A stretch of 64,000 bases of DNA from Macquaria australasica (lineage: Eukaryota; Chordata; Actinopteri; Centrarchiformes; Percichthyidae): positions 338,501-402,500 of the forward strand of contig SEMN01000033.1 of assembly GCA_005408345.1 (NCBI GenBank), read 5' to 3'. Of this stretch, positions 11,759 to 24,362 are shown in pieces (positions within the stretch are counted from its first letter, which is position 1; each line of letters starts with the position of its first letter). The notes below the pieces were generated by a model. It had not been told where the DNA came from. It did not search any database and saw only the letters and a list, made by a program, of their open reading frames with translations. The translations under genes and the position numbers were made by a program.

Positions 11759-14432
11759 GCTACTGCATCTAATGATTATTTATTGATACATTTGTATATT
11801 TGACTGATTTTCTCTGCTTGTTTCTATATCAGCACACAAGATTAGATGCATAATATGTGAGATCAGCACCTGTGATTTCAGGTACTGTCCTCATAATTTA
11901 CATCAGTTTGATACTGTTTACTGGTATTTATAGAAAACAAGGCAAAAATGGCAGTTCTGCTCTATTCTGCACAGGCATCAGTCTGGTCTTCCCATTCTGA
12001 TGCTTAAGAGAGAGAAATGCTTAGTCTATCATCGTATCATGTTAGCTTGCTCCGCTGAGTCCAGATATGGATAATAACCCCTCACCCCTACGCCCCAACG
12101 GCAAGCAAGGTCAAGTTAATGAGTGCTCTTATAGGCCTGAGGTGATGGGTGGAGGGGGGGGTGGCACTTGCTGATTATTGAGCTTCTTTGATGAAAACAG
12201 CCTCTAGAAAGCAGAGCTGAGTGAATCAGGGGTGGGCGGGATAAAAAATGAAGATGGGAAAAGCAGGGAATGACTGTCAATGTTATTAAAGGCCTCTTCT
12301 GGTCCACTGATGAAAGACTAATCATGATAAATGCTTCCTTGGTCTTGCTCATTTTGTACCAGTAGACACACACACACACACATGCTCACACATACATACA
12401 AAACCATTTTACTAACCAATACTTCAACTATTTTGGAATAAAACCAAGTCACACTTAAAGTATGGAAAAGAAGTGCAAAAGAGAACAATTTTTGAAAGAT
12501 GGCACCACTGGGTGTTTTTATTCCACCCCTATATAGACATACATCATTTATAAAACTGCAAATCCCACATAGGTACATGTGAATGTAATGAAATAAATGC
12601 ATCAAAACAGAGGTTACAGTGAACACCGGGATCTCCGTTATGTTCCATGAGATGTTGTTTATGCTGCTGTTTTTCTTCCTTCAGCTGCACATCATGGGAG
12701 AGCATGTTTGAATATGGAAGCAAATGCAAATGATTTTTGGCATATGTTGACATTTGCAGAGATTTAACCATCTCTATTTTTATTTCAAAAGACTGAATGT
12801 AGAACGTTGTAAAGTGCCGCCAGTGTGCACAAGGGCAGACGTTTTTGTTTTTTTTCCTGTGAGTCCTTCTGTATGTGTTGTGAGCATATATGTTGTCTGT
12901 TGCTTTGCACGCACAGAGATGAAGGGTGAATTCATACACCTCACATCACTCAGTGGATCTCATTACTGCTCTGCGCTGCGTCACAGCCTAAACAAAATAT
13001 AGCTTCAGGTTTGAGACATGGATGCAAATTACTGATGCACACACACTGATGCAGGCATTAAGTCATTCTCTGTTTCTCTTTAGCACACAAACATGCACAC
13101 AGAGGCTACTATACAGTAAATGCATGCACGCAGGAGCGTTTACTCACCCTTGCGTGCACACCAAAACACACACACTCCCTCACGCACCAGTGGCTTTTTA
13201 TTTCGCGCATTCAACTCAGTGAGTGAGTTGGATTCTCTCCCCATCTCTCCTTGTCTCTGCTGTAGTTAATGACTTCTGCCTAATGTCTCCATAAGCTCTA
13301 TTGAGAGGAATGAATGCCAGGTAAGACTGCAGGCCACATCACATTTCTGCCTCTCTCTGCTAAACCACACGGCCTGCCTACAGTAATTATCACAACACAG
13401 AGAAGGAATTCAGTGCCAGTGTGTGTGTGGGGCATTAGCTCGGGGGCTATGTAAGAGCGAGTGTGATTATTAAAATTCATCTCTGCACTTCGCGTGTGAA
13501 TACAGTATTTGTGTATATGATTGAGCTAATCTAGATTCAGTGCCAATATAAAGGAAAGGAAAAACAATTGCCAGGAGGTAAGAATTAAAATCTGACACAT
13601 TACTGAAAGGGGTCATTTTCATTCTGCATCCTGAGTGTGACTCGAGAAGTAGAGAACATTAATATGTGCTGTCAAATGAATTGATTTTAGAATTTTAACA
13701 CATTGCGCTGCTAAGCTCCCAGGGTTTACTGATTTTCCTGTTGAACATAAAAAGTACATAAAAATAAAGGCGGAGTGGAAAAGCCTCATTTGCGTCATGC
13801 CTTTTATTGTTCTTGTTTTTCTTTTCCAATTATTTATGCCTTTTTGTGGCCTTTGGGAATTGTGATAAATGGCCCAATTCTGAACAAATAAGGAAGTCAA
13901 ACAATTTCATACTCCAGGGTGTCAATTTGACTGATGGCACAGCAGATAAGGTATTATCAGCTCAGGGCTGTTGTCCTGGTTTTGCTGTTGTTAAGCTGTT
14001 AGAGCTCTTACACCAAGCTGACAGCTGACTATCGGGTGCAGTTGGGCCATTGTCACTGGCTAACCATTGCCTAGGTTTTTGCAGTGTGTCTGGCACTGTT
14101 GGCACAAGGTGAATCTTATTTTGCCCTTATCTGCTGATAGACCAAGTTAAATAAATGGCGAACGCAGTCAATGAGAGAGCTCTCTAACTGGTTGTTCAGT
14201 CAGGTAAATCACTGATTTCACATGTTATCCCAGATCCTCTTCTCCTTTTTTTTTTTTTTGCCTTCACCTCTTCTTTTCTTCTTAAACAAACAGCACATAA
14301 TGCAAACCAATGCAAAGCTTTACAGTGCTAGTTTCAACTTTGTCAGATATACTCTCATTTCATATTCTAGGCATACTGTCTGCAATGTTTTTGGATTGTA
14401 AATTATTTTTTTCCTGTCATAAAGGCCCAGAA
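11759..14432. other. Intergenic, no gene seen; candidate conserved non-coding stretch 13440-14200
   Basis: No coding exon is apparent. From about 13440 to 14200 the sequence is free of simple repeats and has TAAT-type motifs with a CAATTATTTATGCC stretch and GATAAATGGCCC, a texture seen in vertebrate regulatory DNA. This is only an impression. Confidence 0.45.
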
Positions 14433-14580
14433 TTAAGGGAAAAGTTTTACATTTTGGGAAACACTGAACGCATAATTTGTTACTTCCCGAGAGTTGGGTG
14501 ACAAGATTGATACCACTCACCTGTCTGTAAACTAAATATGTAGCTACTGCCAGCAGCCAGCTAACTTAACTTAGCAGCTT
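14433..14580 (-). mobile_element. TTAA-ended MITE, copy A (opposite orientation, truncated)
   Basis: It starts TTAAGGGAAAAGTTTTACAT with the reverse-orientation body of copy C: GATTGATACCACTCAC, GTAGCTACTGCCAGCAG and GCTAACTTAACTTAGCAG. It stops before the distal end. Confidence 0.6.
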
Positions 14581-14835
14581 GAAGAAGTAATTTTAACAGA
14601 ACGCAAGGCTTTGCTTATTTAAGGTCTAAATGGGGTGTAAGGGCGCTTAGACAAGCGAACCCAGGGAGGTAGAAGCTGTAATGTATGCAGGAGACGGGCT
14701 TTCAGACAGAATTTGTTGTGTATTTCTCTGTGTACTGATGTTTGCCTGTCTGTATGAGACAGAGAGAAAGCAAGATTTGTATCAAATCCCATTTAACCTC
14801 TCCATTTATCCATCCATCCACCCACTGATCCAGAG

Positions 14836-14840
<5 letters not shown>

Positions 14841-14869
<29 letters not shown>
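14841..14869. repeat. (GA)n microsatellite
   Basis: About 14 GA units; a short (TCCA)n lies just upstream near 14807-14823. Confidence 0.95.
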
Positions 14870-14872
<3 letters not shown>

Positions 14873-15370
14873 AGAAGTGAGTGAGTACGGGTTGTTCCCA
14901 CATAATTTACCACTCATATTAAAACAGGAATATATTATATCTCAAATTCAATTTGAGAAGAGGGCGGTGTCAGCATTTTGCCTGTCATCTCCAGTGATGG
15001 GAAGAGACTGGGATGGATGTGAATGCCTTCTCTTATTTAACTCTGTCTGATTCTCATGTGTCATGAGCAACCACACACAGTCACACACACACAGAGGCAA
15101 ATACATGCTTTTGACTTGACGCTCACAAAGGGGTTCTTAACCTAATCCTGGTTAGCATTTGGGAAATAAGTTGTCCTGCAGCCTTTACTGCAGAGTGAAA
15201 CAATTGCATGAAATGCAGGAGAGAAATATTTCTCATATGACAGTCCAACACTTTAAATTTCAGATTTTCAAACATTGCTGTCATGACTTACCTTCCAGTC
15301 ACTGTTAAGTCTTGGTGCTTGCATATGCACAGATTTGACTGACATAATATCATATCCATACATATACATA

Positions 15371-15373
<3 letters not shown>

Positions 15374-15405
<32 letters not shown>
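15374..15405. repeat. (AT)n microsatellite
   Basis: About 15 AT units in an ATACAT-rich context. Confidence 0.95.
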
Positions 15406-15406
<1 letters not shown>

Positions 15407-18400
15407 TACATCATACTGACTCTGCATGAAATGAAGAGCTACATATTCTATGCATATGGAGCACTCATAAATAATAAAAAATGCTTGGGCTGATAGGAGA
15501 GTCCCTTCTATCTGACACATCATGTGACTCCTCAGTGTGCATGTGAATAAGCCTGACTGTCTGTCTGCCTCTTACAAATTCACAAACATCATCCAGACAG
15601 AGCAAGACAGGTGGTGGGTGTGTGTGTGTGTGTCTGTGTTGTGTGGTGGGGGTAAGGCGGCCACATGAGGTCATACTGTACTTACAACAACATTTCAAGC
15701 TTACTGCTAGCCCCTTCACTGACAGCAACTCAGCAAAACAAATACAGCAGGCATAGAGTTTAGAAATACCACAAGTAGTCTGGCAATGGAAAGAGGTCAT
15801 GGGGCAACAAAACTGACAATACTGTGGTTCAGGAACAGGGTAAAAAAAACCACTGTCAAACATTGCTAAAGGTTTATTTTAGTTCAGTTTTAGCTGTAAG
15901 TGTAAGAGGAAAAAAAGAAAAAGGGAAGGCTGGACAAAGTCTGGGGTGAGGTGTAGCCTGAAGTTTTCATTATACACTAGATGATAAGGAGTGATTCTGC
16001 TGTCTTGCCGCTGACAGCAGGATCATTTTACCACTGAGAGCACAGGAGGGCGAAAAAGTCCAGACAGAGCGCAGTGATAGCCGGGTCGCCACAGGGAAGA
16101 GAATGCTGAGCACCTATTAACTACAGAGTGCAAAGCTGGAATATAAGGTTGAACCATTGCCTGGAGGCAGGGGGTACAGTTCCTGTCGGATCCTTCATAT
16201 TGTTGTCAGCACTAAGGTGACTTGGAGGAATTTAGAAAGGTGGACTGCCTTTTAATGGGTGAATTGCACAGCAGAGACAGAAGTGCAGGGAGCTGAGCCA
16301 ACAGGGGGTCTAGTCAGGGAAGGACTGGGGCTTGGACAAGGGCTTGAGCTGAATCCCTGGTGAGAAAAGACTGGATTTGACAGATGTTGTAAATCTGAAT
16401 CGCGTCGTGGCAAAGTGAGGTTTAAAAGGTCGCTGGTGGTCACACTGGGATCCTCGGCAGTGAGGGACTGGGGTCGGGGGAGTGTTATTACTGAGGTTGA
16501 AGGGGTCTCGCAGAAAGTTGGATTTGCAGCGGAAAAAAGAGAGCACCATTTTTTAAAGGTGCTTGAGCTGTAGGGCAGAAGTCCACAGGTGTATGCAGAG
16601 TCACACATGATTTTGTAGAAAAGATATTAAAAGATATATTCTCTAATTAAATGTCCACATGAGAAAGAGACCAGAAGCAAAAGAGTAGTAGAAAAACGGA
16701 CTGGCATACAGAGAAACCCATTGCTTTAAAGAGCTTTAACACCTAAAAGGAAGCCAATTACTGTAGACTGGATGACTGAGTAACATGTGTCATTATGATA
16801 TCAAAGGGTGAAAGCAGACATAGGGTGTAAAAAGCCTGCCTTTATACATAGACCATTGGGGACTAATCATGAATACATTTCCCCTAGTTCAGTACCTTTG
16901 AAGGTGATGGAGTCCTTGAATCCTGAAAAAGTGAATTTAAGTCTGGATGGACGGTGCAGCGATGTTTGTTTGTAATTGTTTTTCAATGATGAGCATCTGT
17001 TTGCTGTACAAAGCTGATGATACATCTGTCTCTACCAGATTTCTGTCTGAACAGAAAAGTTTGAAGAGGCTGAACTTTTTGGAATATGTTTCAGAGTTTT
17101 CATCATCCCTTTAGTCTACAGGAAGGCATTGCTTGTGTTAAATGTATTCCAAAACAAGCCAAGAGAGAGGACACCAAAAGGATCAGTATCGCCGCAACAG
17201 CAGAAGCTGTGTGGTTAGCACTGTTGTCCTAAACTAATAGCCCTTCTTTCTTTCATTGTGAGGTTATGTTCTCCACATGTGGGATACCCCCAAGTGCTGT
17301 AATTTCTTCCCACAGTCCAAACACCCATAAAGAAAAGGAATATATGAATATATGTGTATGGATTTAAGCTAACATAATGTTTTTTTGAGGAAGATCATGT
17401 GATATGATTGAAAACTCCAGAACAGCTACTAAACTGATGTTGTGGTAAGATTGTTTTGTCAATCTAATATTGCGTGTTGTTAATCAAATCCATTATTCTA
17501 AGCCAATATTTACCTGAATGACAAATAATGTAAATCTATTGACAAGCAAGCGTGATCCCTCCTGTCTAAACTTTGCCAGCAGACTTCTTCAGCGCTCCAC
17601 TTCCACCATGCCAACCACTGATTTTTTGATTTGAGGCGTGCCAATTGCCATTCATTGAGGCAAGTCATAACTCTGCCTAAGAGCACTCATTGAGGGTTGA
17701 GGAAAGGAAATGGGCTCATATATATGCAAAAGTTAAAGGTGTGGCTCGCATGTAAATGACCAAACGCGTCCGATTTCACCCCTGTAAACACAGCAAACAC
17801 AGGCGATTGCTAATAGAGAGAGTCTGTGGTCAACGCTGTGAGGAGGAGGCGGCGACTCGCGGCTGAGCAGCTGCTAATCACAGCTCAGGTCAGGTTATCT
17901 GCCCCTGATTCATTATTCTTTGGATGATAAATGTATGTGAGCATATTCCATGTGCATATGAATTTGTTTAAGAGCATAGGACATCAAGGTATGACTGCAT
18001 CCCACACTCATTCTGCAATGGTACGTTTATGATGGACCTTGGTAGCTGCTGCACTCTGCTTTAAGATGATAGGAGGCTCTTACTGTAAACTCAACTTCAA
18101 GTTCACCTCAAGCTATGACAGTGTGATGGAAAAGTTTAAGTCTTGCTCACTTTCACTTTCATTTTCATAAATTAAACCCTGATGAAGCATTATTAGCTTA
18201 ATTTTAGATCATCATAAATCTGTATGCACTGTATTAGTCAATCTTATCTTCTCAAGATGTTTGATTCATGTCCACCTCTGTGATGCCACCCCCACTTTCA
18301 CTAATCCCTTTCTCAGTGAAAACCCTCAAAGATAGCTGTGCTGTATGTAAACTTTCATTTCTTATCGCTTCCGATTCCCGCTCTGACTCTTTCTTAAGAC

Positions 18401-18850
18401 TTTTTAATACCCAGCCATTTCCTAGTGGAGGGCTACATGCTGTCTCAGCAGCGGGCAGACAAAAGCAGCAAGAGACATGGAGAGAGATTCGGGGGTTTAG
18501 TGTCTATGGGAGGGTGACCCTACATTGTTCCAAATGCATAAGGGACCAAAAAGAAAAACCCATGGATGAGGAGCCTTGGCTTAACGCGTAATGCATAAAA
18601 TGAATTTCTTACCCGCGTCTACTCGTTGGCCACTTATTCACTCTAATTCCTCCCATCCCGCCTCCATTCCCTCCTTCCATATCTTGCTCCTGTTCACTTT
18701 GCGTTTGGTTGAACGGCTCATAAAATTGATGTCGTAGCAGTATCATGGGTATGTGCATGTGTGCATATGAAGAAAGTGGTGATAAATTAGGAAATAGTGT
18801 GAATCTGATTGCGGGAAAGAAGGCGTCAAAGAGCAAAAAAACAAATGTAT

Positions 18851-18852
<2 letters not shown>

Positions 18853-18897
<45 letters not shown>
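18853..18897. repeat. (GT)n microsatellite, first of a pair
   Basis: About 22 GT units ending in GCATGTGAGAG. Confidence 0.97.
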
Positions 18898-18898
<1 letters not shown>

Positions 18899-18916
18899 AT
18901 GTGAGAGTGTAAGTAA

Positions 18917-18921
<5 letters not shown>

Positions 18922-18966
<45 letters not shown>
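18922..18966. repeat. (GT)n microsatellite, second of a pair
   Basis: About 22 GT units, 24 bases after the first array. Confidence 0.97.
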
Positions 18967-18968
<2 letters not shown>

Positions 18969-20293
18969 GGTCTTTGTGTGACACTGTCCCAGGTTTTATA
19001 GGCAGGTACAGTTGCAGAACGCTGAGCGCAGTTAGCTTTTCTCCCAGTAATTGCTCCTCGCCGTTAATGCTAATTTGGTGTCATGACTGCTTGACTGAGT
19101 CCCAGATGGGATTTTAAAAGTACCCAGCCTCTGTCTAATTTCATTCTGTTTAACCTCTCCTTTGTGCACGCGTTCTAATGTATGTGTATGTGGTTTGTCT
19201 GTGAGCTTCAACTTAAACCGGCCATTTGGTTTGTGATTTAACGGTTTGTGAAACGCCTGTTGTCCCTCTTTTCTTTGTGTTTGAATCAATCTGTTGTTGC
19301 ACTTTAAAGCCAAAATTCCCCAGAGAGTTTAATCCTTAAGGCAAAATGGAAAAATCAATGCATATGAATCATGAACCATGTAGGACATATTCTAAAGATG
19401 TAGAGGGTATAAAAATGCTTTGCATCAGTACTATAAGTATGAGGAAATTGTTAAATATACATTTGTTTTTCTGTTCTTGAAAGAGGTGTGAAACACTGTG
19501 TGATTGATGTTGCCGTACTGTCATTGAATGCCCCCAAGCAAAGCAATTTAAATTGTTATAAGCTTGAGTTGGAAAGAGAAATTGTTTTTGCTATTACAGG
19601 GATTTAAAGTGTTTAAAGTAGCAACTGTACATCTGCAAAACATTGTTATTAACGGTTTAACCTGCAAATCATGGGCTATAATGTTTGAGATTCATTGTTG
19701 GAGGATTGTGTTTGTCTGTGTTTGAGCATATGTGTGCAAGTTTGTGTGTGTCAGGGGGGTTATTCTGACAAAGCCGTTTTCACAGTAGGTCCTCGTCCTT
19801 TTACTGTCAGTTTGATGATTACTCTGCAGGCTTTGCAAGTGCCCTCACTGTGTGTGTGAGAGAGTGTGTGAGAGAGGGGTTTTATTGGTGTTTCTGGTTA
19901 AATGTGTTGCTGATACTTTAATGAATATTATTGGCTGGATCATTTTTTATTGCATTGCATATTCATGTTTGATTGCACTGTGTTATTGTACAAAATAATA
20001 CAAAACATGAACGTTCTCTTTCCTTCCCTGAAACAGGCTGATCAGGTAAATCTGGGTGAAAACTGTGATCCCCATTTAATTTCACCTGTTAAATCCACCT
20101 CAATCAGTGTAGATGAAGGCAGGGAGATAACTTAAACAGGATTTTAAAGTCTTCAGACCCCCGAGACTCTGGCTCGAGTGAGTGAGAGAATGAACAAAAT
20201 AAGATTTATGTGCTGTTGAACAGGGTAGGACTGAAGGTGCCAGGCTGGTCTGAGAGTGTACAGAACTGCAACGCTGCTTGGTTTGTCAAGCTC

Positions 20294-20431
<138 letters not shown>

Positions 20432-21099
20432 TATTTTTAGTGACACACTCCAGGTTGCTGTAACCTGTCAGGGTTATTTCCTGCAGAAAGTAATATTTCT
20501 TCTGCTGAGACAAAAATCCTTCTGCTGACAGCATGGGCCACCGGTTCATATATATGGCATTCTCCAGGATGGGATATCTCATTAAGATTGGCATTAGAGG
20601 TTTCCTGTGACATGATTTGTTTCCAGGGTGAAGGAACTGTGCACTCCGAGGGAGACTTCCTACATCAGCCGATACCATTATCCCTGGGATCACATGCACA
20701 CGGTCTGCTGAATATCACCGTATCAAGACTTGTCGTCTCAGTTTTCTTCCCTACTTTCTTACTTTCCGTCTTTGCTGCCTTTCACTTCTCTCTTTAACAT
20801 CTGATAAATGCAGATCCGGCACCTGTTATCTCCTGAGCGCACTCAAATTATGCCACGCATGTGTTATGGGGCCAATTTTCAGATAGGTGAGTGAAATCTT
20901 TCATTGTGTGGGAAAAAAAACTTGTGAAGCTGTTGTGAGAAGGGCATCAATAACTGTTGTCAATATGATATATTTTTACTTTTTTTTTCTTTTCAGCGTA
21001 TACCCAATTGTAGCATTATATAAGTATAGCTCTTCCTGGCAGTGGCAATGCTTCATGCTTTGAACCTCGTGCTTTGAAATGTGCAAATAATACTTGGAT

Positions 21100-21177
21100 A
21101 TTGCATATTTTCCCTCTATGCTTGCACATTGCATATTTTCCCTCTATACTTGCCTATTGCATACTTTTTCTCGATAC
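21100..21177. repeat. 28-bp tandem repeat, about 2.8 copies
   Basis: ATTGCATATTTTCCCTCTAT starts at 21100 and 21128 and a diverged copy at 21156, so the period is exactly 28 bases. Confidence 0.9.
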
Positions 21178-22737
21178 ATTGAGGCAGGAAAGAGCAATCA
21201 TTCTGTGTTTTTATCTTTCATCTTCCCAATATTCTAATGATCTTGCACTATTTTCCATCTTGGGCAATGATGATGATGCATATCAAGTTTACAGCCTTGA
21301 AGGAATGCAAAAACCAAGTAAATTATCTTGCAGTGTAGAAATGATCATTTTGCAGCAAAGTCTGTGGGGAGTCAATATCTCAGCAGTAGGCAATGAGCAA
21401 ACTATACAATTGCAGAGAGACTAAATTGATGTAGCCTCACATGCAGAGATATTGCTCTTTTAAATTGAACCCATGGAATCTCACTTACTTGTGAACTCGC
21501 TGTCTCTTTTTCGGCATAATTCTCCCCCTCTCTACACTGGTTTGTATGCACACTAAAACAAACAGAAACATTCACTCTCTTTCACTTAACTTGTACAGTA
21601 TTATCCTGTGCTGCTGTCTTGCTCCTTAACTGGAGAGACTCAATAGCGGTGGTGGCTGGCAGGCAGACCTAGCTAAGGAATTCTGGATGATAAGGCCAAA
21701 ATGTTCCACTCCAGAAACCTTCAATAATCTTTATTGACCACATGAGAGCAAGACAGAAATGCAGAAATTACTTTGCATGGTTATCCTGCCAAACCTCCCT
21801 CATTGACCCTCTCCTTTACTCCCCAAAAAAATCTTTTTTTAATTATCTTTTTTTTTACATGTTGATCGAAACCCTTCCATGGGAAGGAGAGGCTGTGTAA
21901 AGTTTCTGACTCCTGACATCCAGGTCTGGGGAAAGAAACTGATTTTCAGACTCCCACATTTGATCAATAAGTTTCCTGTACTGATGAAGTACATAAGCTA
22001 GTCGGCTCGCAAACCAGCCAGTCAATCATCCAGCCAGCATGGAAGGTCCAATAAGCAAGTTCTAGTATATTTTTTACACCAAGCTCTTGACCTGCATCAG
22101 AAGCAGGTCAGTTGTATTTGTAGAAGAGTTGACCCGTGTCCAGTGACCTGCGTCAATCATCTAGCTTAAGGTCAGAAAAGGGTCAGTGCAAGACAGGATG
22201 ACAAGTACAATGAATGTTGTACTTTCCACTGGTCACTGTCAAGTACTTCTGCTTGTGATCGGCAAACATGACCATGGCCTCCATGTAATCCAAAAGCCTC
22301 AGCAGCTGTGATGAAAGACAAAATAAATGCTGGCCTTCCTCTATAAATACTGGCAATGATATCTGACTCTCTCTGACACTGGCAATTTAGTTTCATCAGT
22401 GCAAAAAGGTGATAAAGGGCCTAAAAAGGAGTTGATTTCCCAAGACTTGCATTGTTTTTTAATTCCAGAGTATGCCACATAACCAACCATTTGGGAAGTA
22501 AATGAATTTGTTAATAACACTCCTTATTTCTATTGAATAGACTTTGAGCTATTCTCAAAACTTTATCACAGCAAAATGACCAGCAGCCCACTGACAGATA
22601 AAAACACATCAAAGTCTTACATGTTATGACGTCTTACTGTCCCTTTTTAAATTCTACTTTATTAATTTCTATAGACAATGTGTTAATATCACCTTAATTG
22701 TTATCTTACTAACACATATGTCTAAAATAGCCTATTG

Positions 22738-22915
22738 TAGTAGCCCTGGAAGCCACTCTGCTAAAGAACCCTTTTGTTGGCATAGCAGTAGCATAATTGG
22801 TTTGGGTGCTTGAGCCCATACTTTTGTGTCTGATCCCTGCCAAGTACTTTAATACTGCATCACCATTTTCTCATGCTGCCTCTTTTCAGCAAAACATAAA
22901 TAAATAAATAAATAC
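22738..22915 (+). mobile_element. Degenerate SINE-like repeat
   Basis: GGTGCTTGAGCCCATACTTT, TCTGATCCCTGCCAAG, then CATCACCATTTTCTCATGCTG resemble a tRNA-related fish SINE. It ends in an AAAT tandem (about 22897-22913). The B box is poorly preserved. Confidence 0.4.
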
Positions 22916-23040
22916 CCCTATCATGTATTTTGTTTAATTAATGTTATAGGTACAACATGGCTGGAGAGAAAAATCAATCCTGTGAAAATACTTTTTCTCC
23001 TGGTACAGAGCATTGTAATTCTTTAGCTGCTGGTGCATCA

Positions 23041-23212
23041 CCTCAGCAGTCAGCCAGTCAGCAGTGCAGGCAAGGCTGTCAATCAAGACAGCCAATCTGC
23101 CAGCCAACAAAGCGTCCCACCGGCAAGCCAGACAGTCAGCAGTACCTTATGAATTAGAAAACCAAACCAGCCAGCCAGTCTCCCAGTCAGTCAGCCAACC
23201 AGTCAGTCAAAC
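23041..23212. repeat. Degenerate CAGCCAGT-type tandem repeat
   Basis: Repeated CAGTCAGC, CAGCCAGT and CAGTCAGTCAGC units with many substitutions. Confidence 0.75.
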
Positions 23213-24198
23213 GTGTTCTTGCATCAGTGTTTTCCTAATTAATATCATATACCAGAGACATAAACAAAAGCATCTGGTGTGCTACCGGAGAGAAAAGGCT
23301 TGTGTAGTGATGTTTTTCTAAATACCTTCAGGGCAAAATCATAAAACAAGTATTGAACTGTTACTGAACATACGGAAACAAGTAATTGTACTGCAGCATA
23401 CTGCACATTTAACTAATGACTTTTAGTTCCCCCATTTTAATAAGCACGAAGAAAGAGCCGGAAAAGAAAAACGCTTTTGACACAGTTTGACATATTCTGC
23501 TAATAACTCCAAAAAGAATGCGATTGGCCACGAAAGCTTTTATATAAATAATTAGTTTTCTTAGATTTCTACAAAAACAAAGAAAAAAGGACTTGGCACT
23601 TCAGTCACAGTTGTAGCCATTGTAAAGGTTCTCTTATCAAAGTGGAGAGATAGGAATAAAACATTATACTTTAGGGGGCAGAGAGAGAATGCAAGAGAGA
23701 GAAAAAAGAAAGCTAAATACAGGGGTCAGTGAAGTTAACAAAAAAATCCATATATATCACATTAACCTTAATCACAGTAGGTAAACACGGCTGTCCTGCT
23801 GTATGAGTTGAATTAATAGATGAGTTGGCTTTGTTGTTACTCAAAAGATTCATGTCCCCATTTGACTTGATCATGTTAAATGATGCCCTCTGTTGTATTA
23901 TTGCATTATTTATTACTATTATGTATGGCTCAGTGTTTCCATTTTTATTGATTCTTGCAGATTCTTCTCAATGCATCACCTCTTCCCAAAACATTCAAGC
24001 ATTATTGTGTTTGCAGCTCTAAGAAGATCCTGCTAACCATATGTAAACATGTAGTAAACTAGGTTTTATCTGTGAGAACAGCTCAGAATCTGCTTCTAGC
24101 AACAGGAGATTAAATGAGAAATTGAGAAAAAGACATAAACAAGTTGCTTATTATAGGCTATCCCGAGTCCCTCAAAGTACAGTGAGTCAAACACATAA

Positions 24199-24362
24199 TT
24201 AAAGGAACAGTTCATCATTTTGAGCTTTATAGGTTCTGGTAGGGGGATTTGATCACAGAGCCAGGCTAGCTGTTTCCTGCTGTTTCCAGTCTCTGCCTGC
24301 TTGCTTCATATTTACCTTAAAGACAAAAGAGTGGTATTGATCTTCTCATCTCAACTATTTTC
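24199..24362 (+). mobile_element. TTAA-ended MITE, copy B (right end lost)
   Basis: It begins TTAAAGGAACAGTTCATC and carries the same body segments as copy C (AGGCTAGCTGTTTCC, GTTTCCAGTCTCTGCC, GGTATTGATCTTCTC). The right inverted end is not recognisable. Confidence 0.65.

Larger units (their letters stand above)
14581..20293. other. Intergenic, no gene seen
   Basis: The block holds (GA)n, (AT)n and the paired (GT)n arrays. The remainder is non-repetitive, with scattered GT-rich patches and no coding signal. Confidence 0.65.
20432..24198. other. Intergenic, no gene seen apart from listed repeats
   Basis: It holds the 28-bp tandem repeat, a SINE-like remnant at 22738 and the CAGCCAGT block. 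Open frames are short. Confidence 0.65.

Noticed and set aside
23041..23212. CRISPR-like spaced repeats
   Set aside because: CAGCCAGT units have no constant repeat/spacer spacing; it is degenerate vertebrate simple-sequence DNA.
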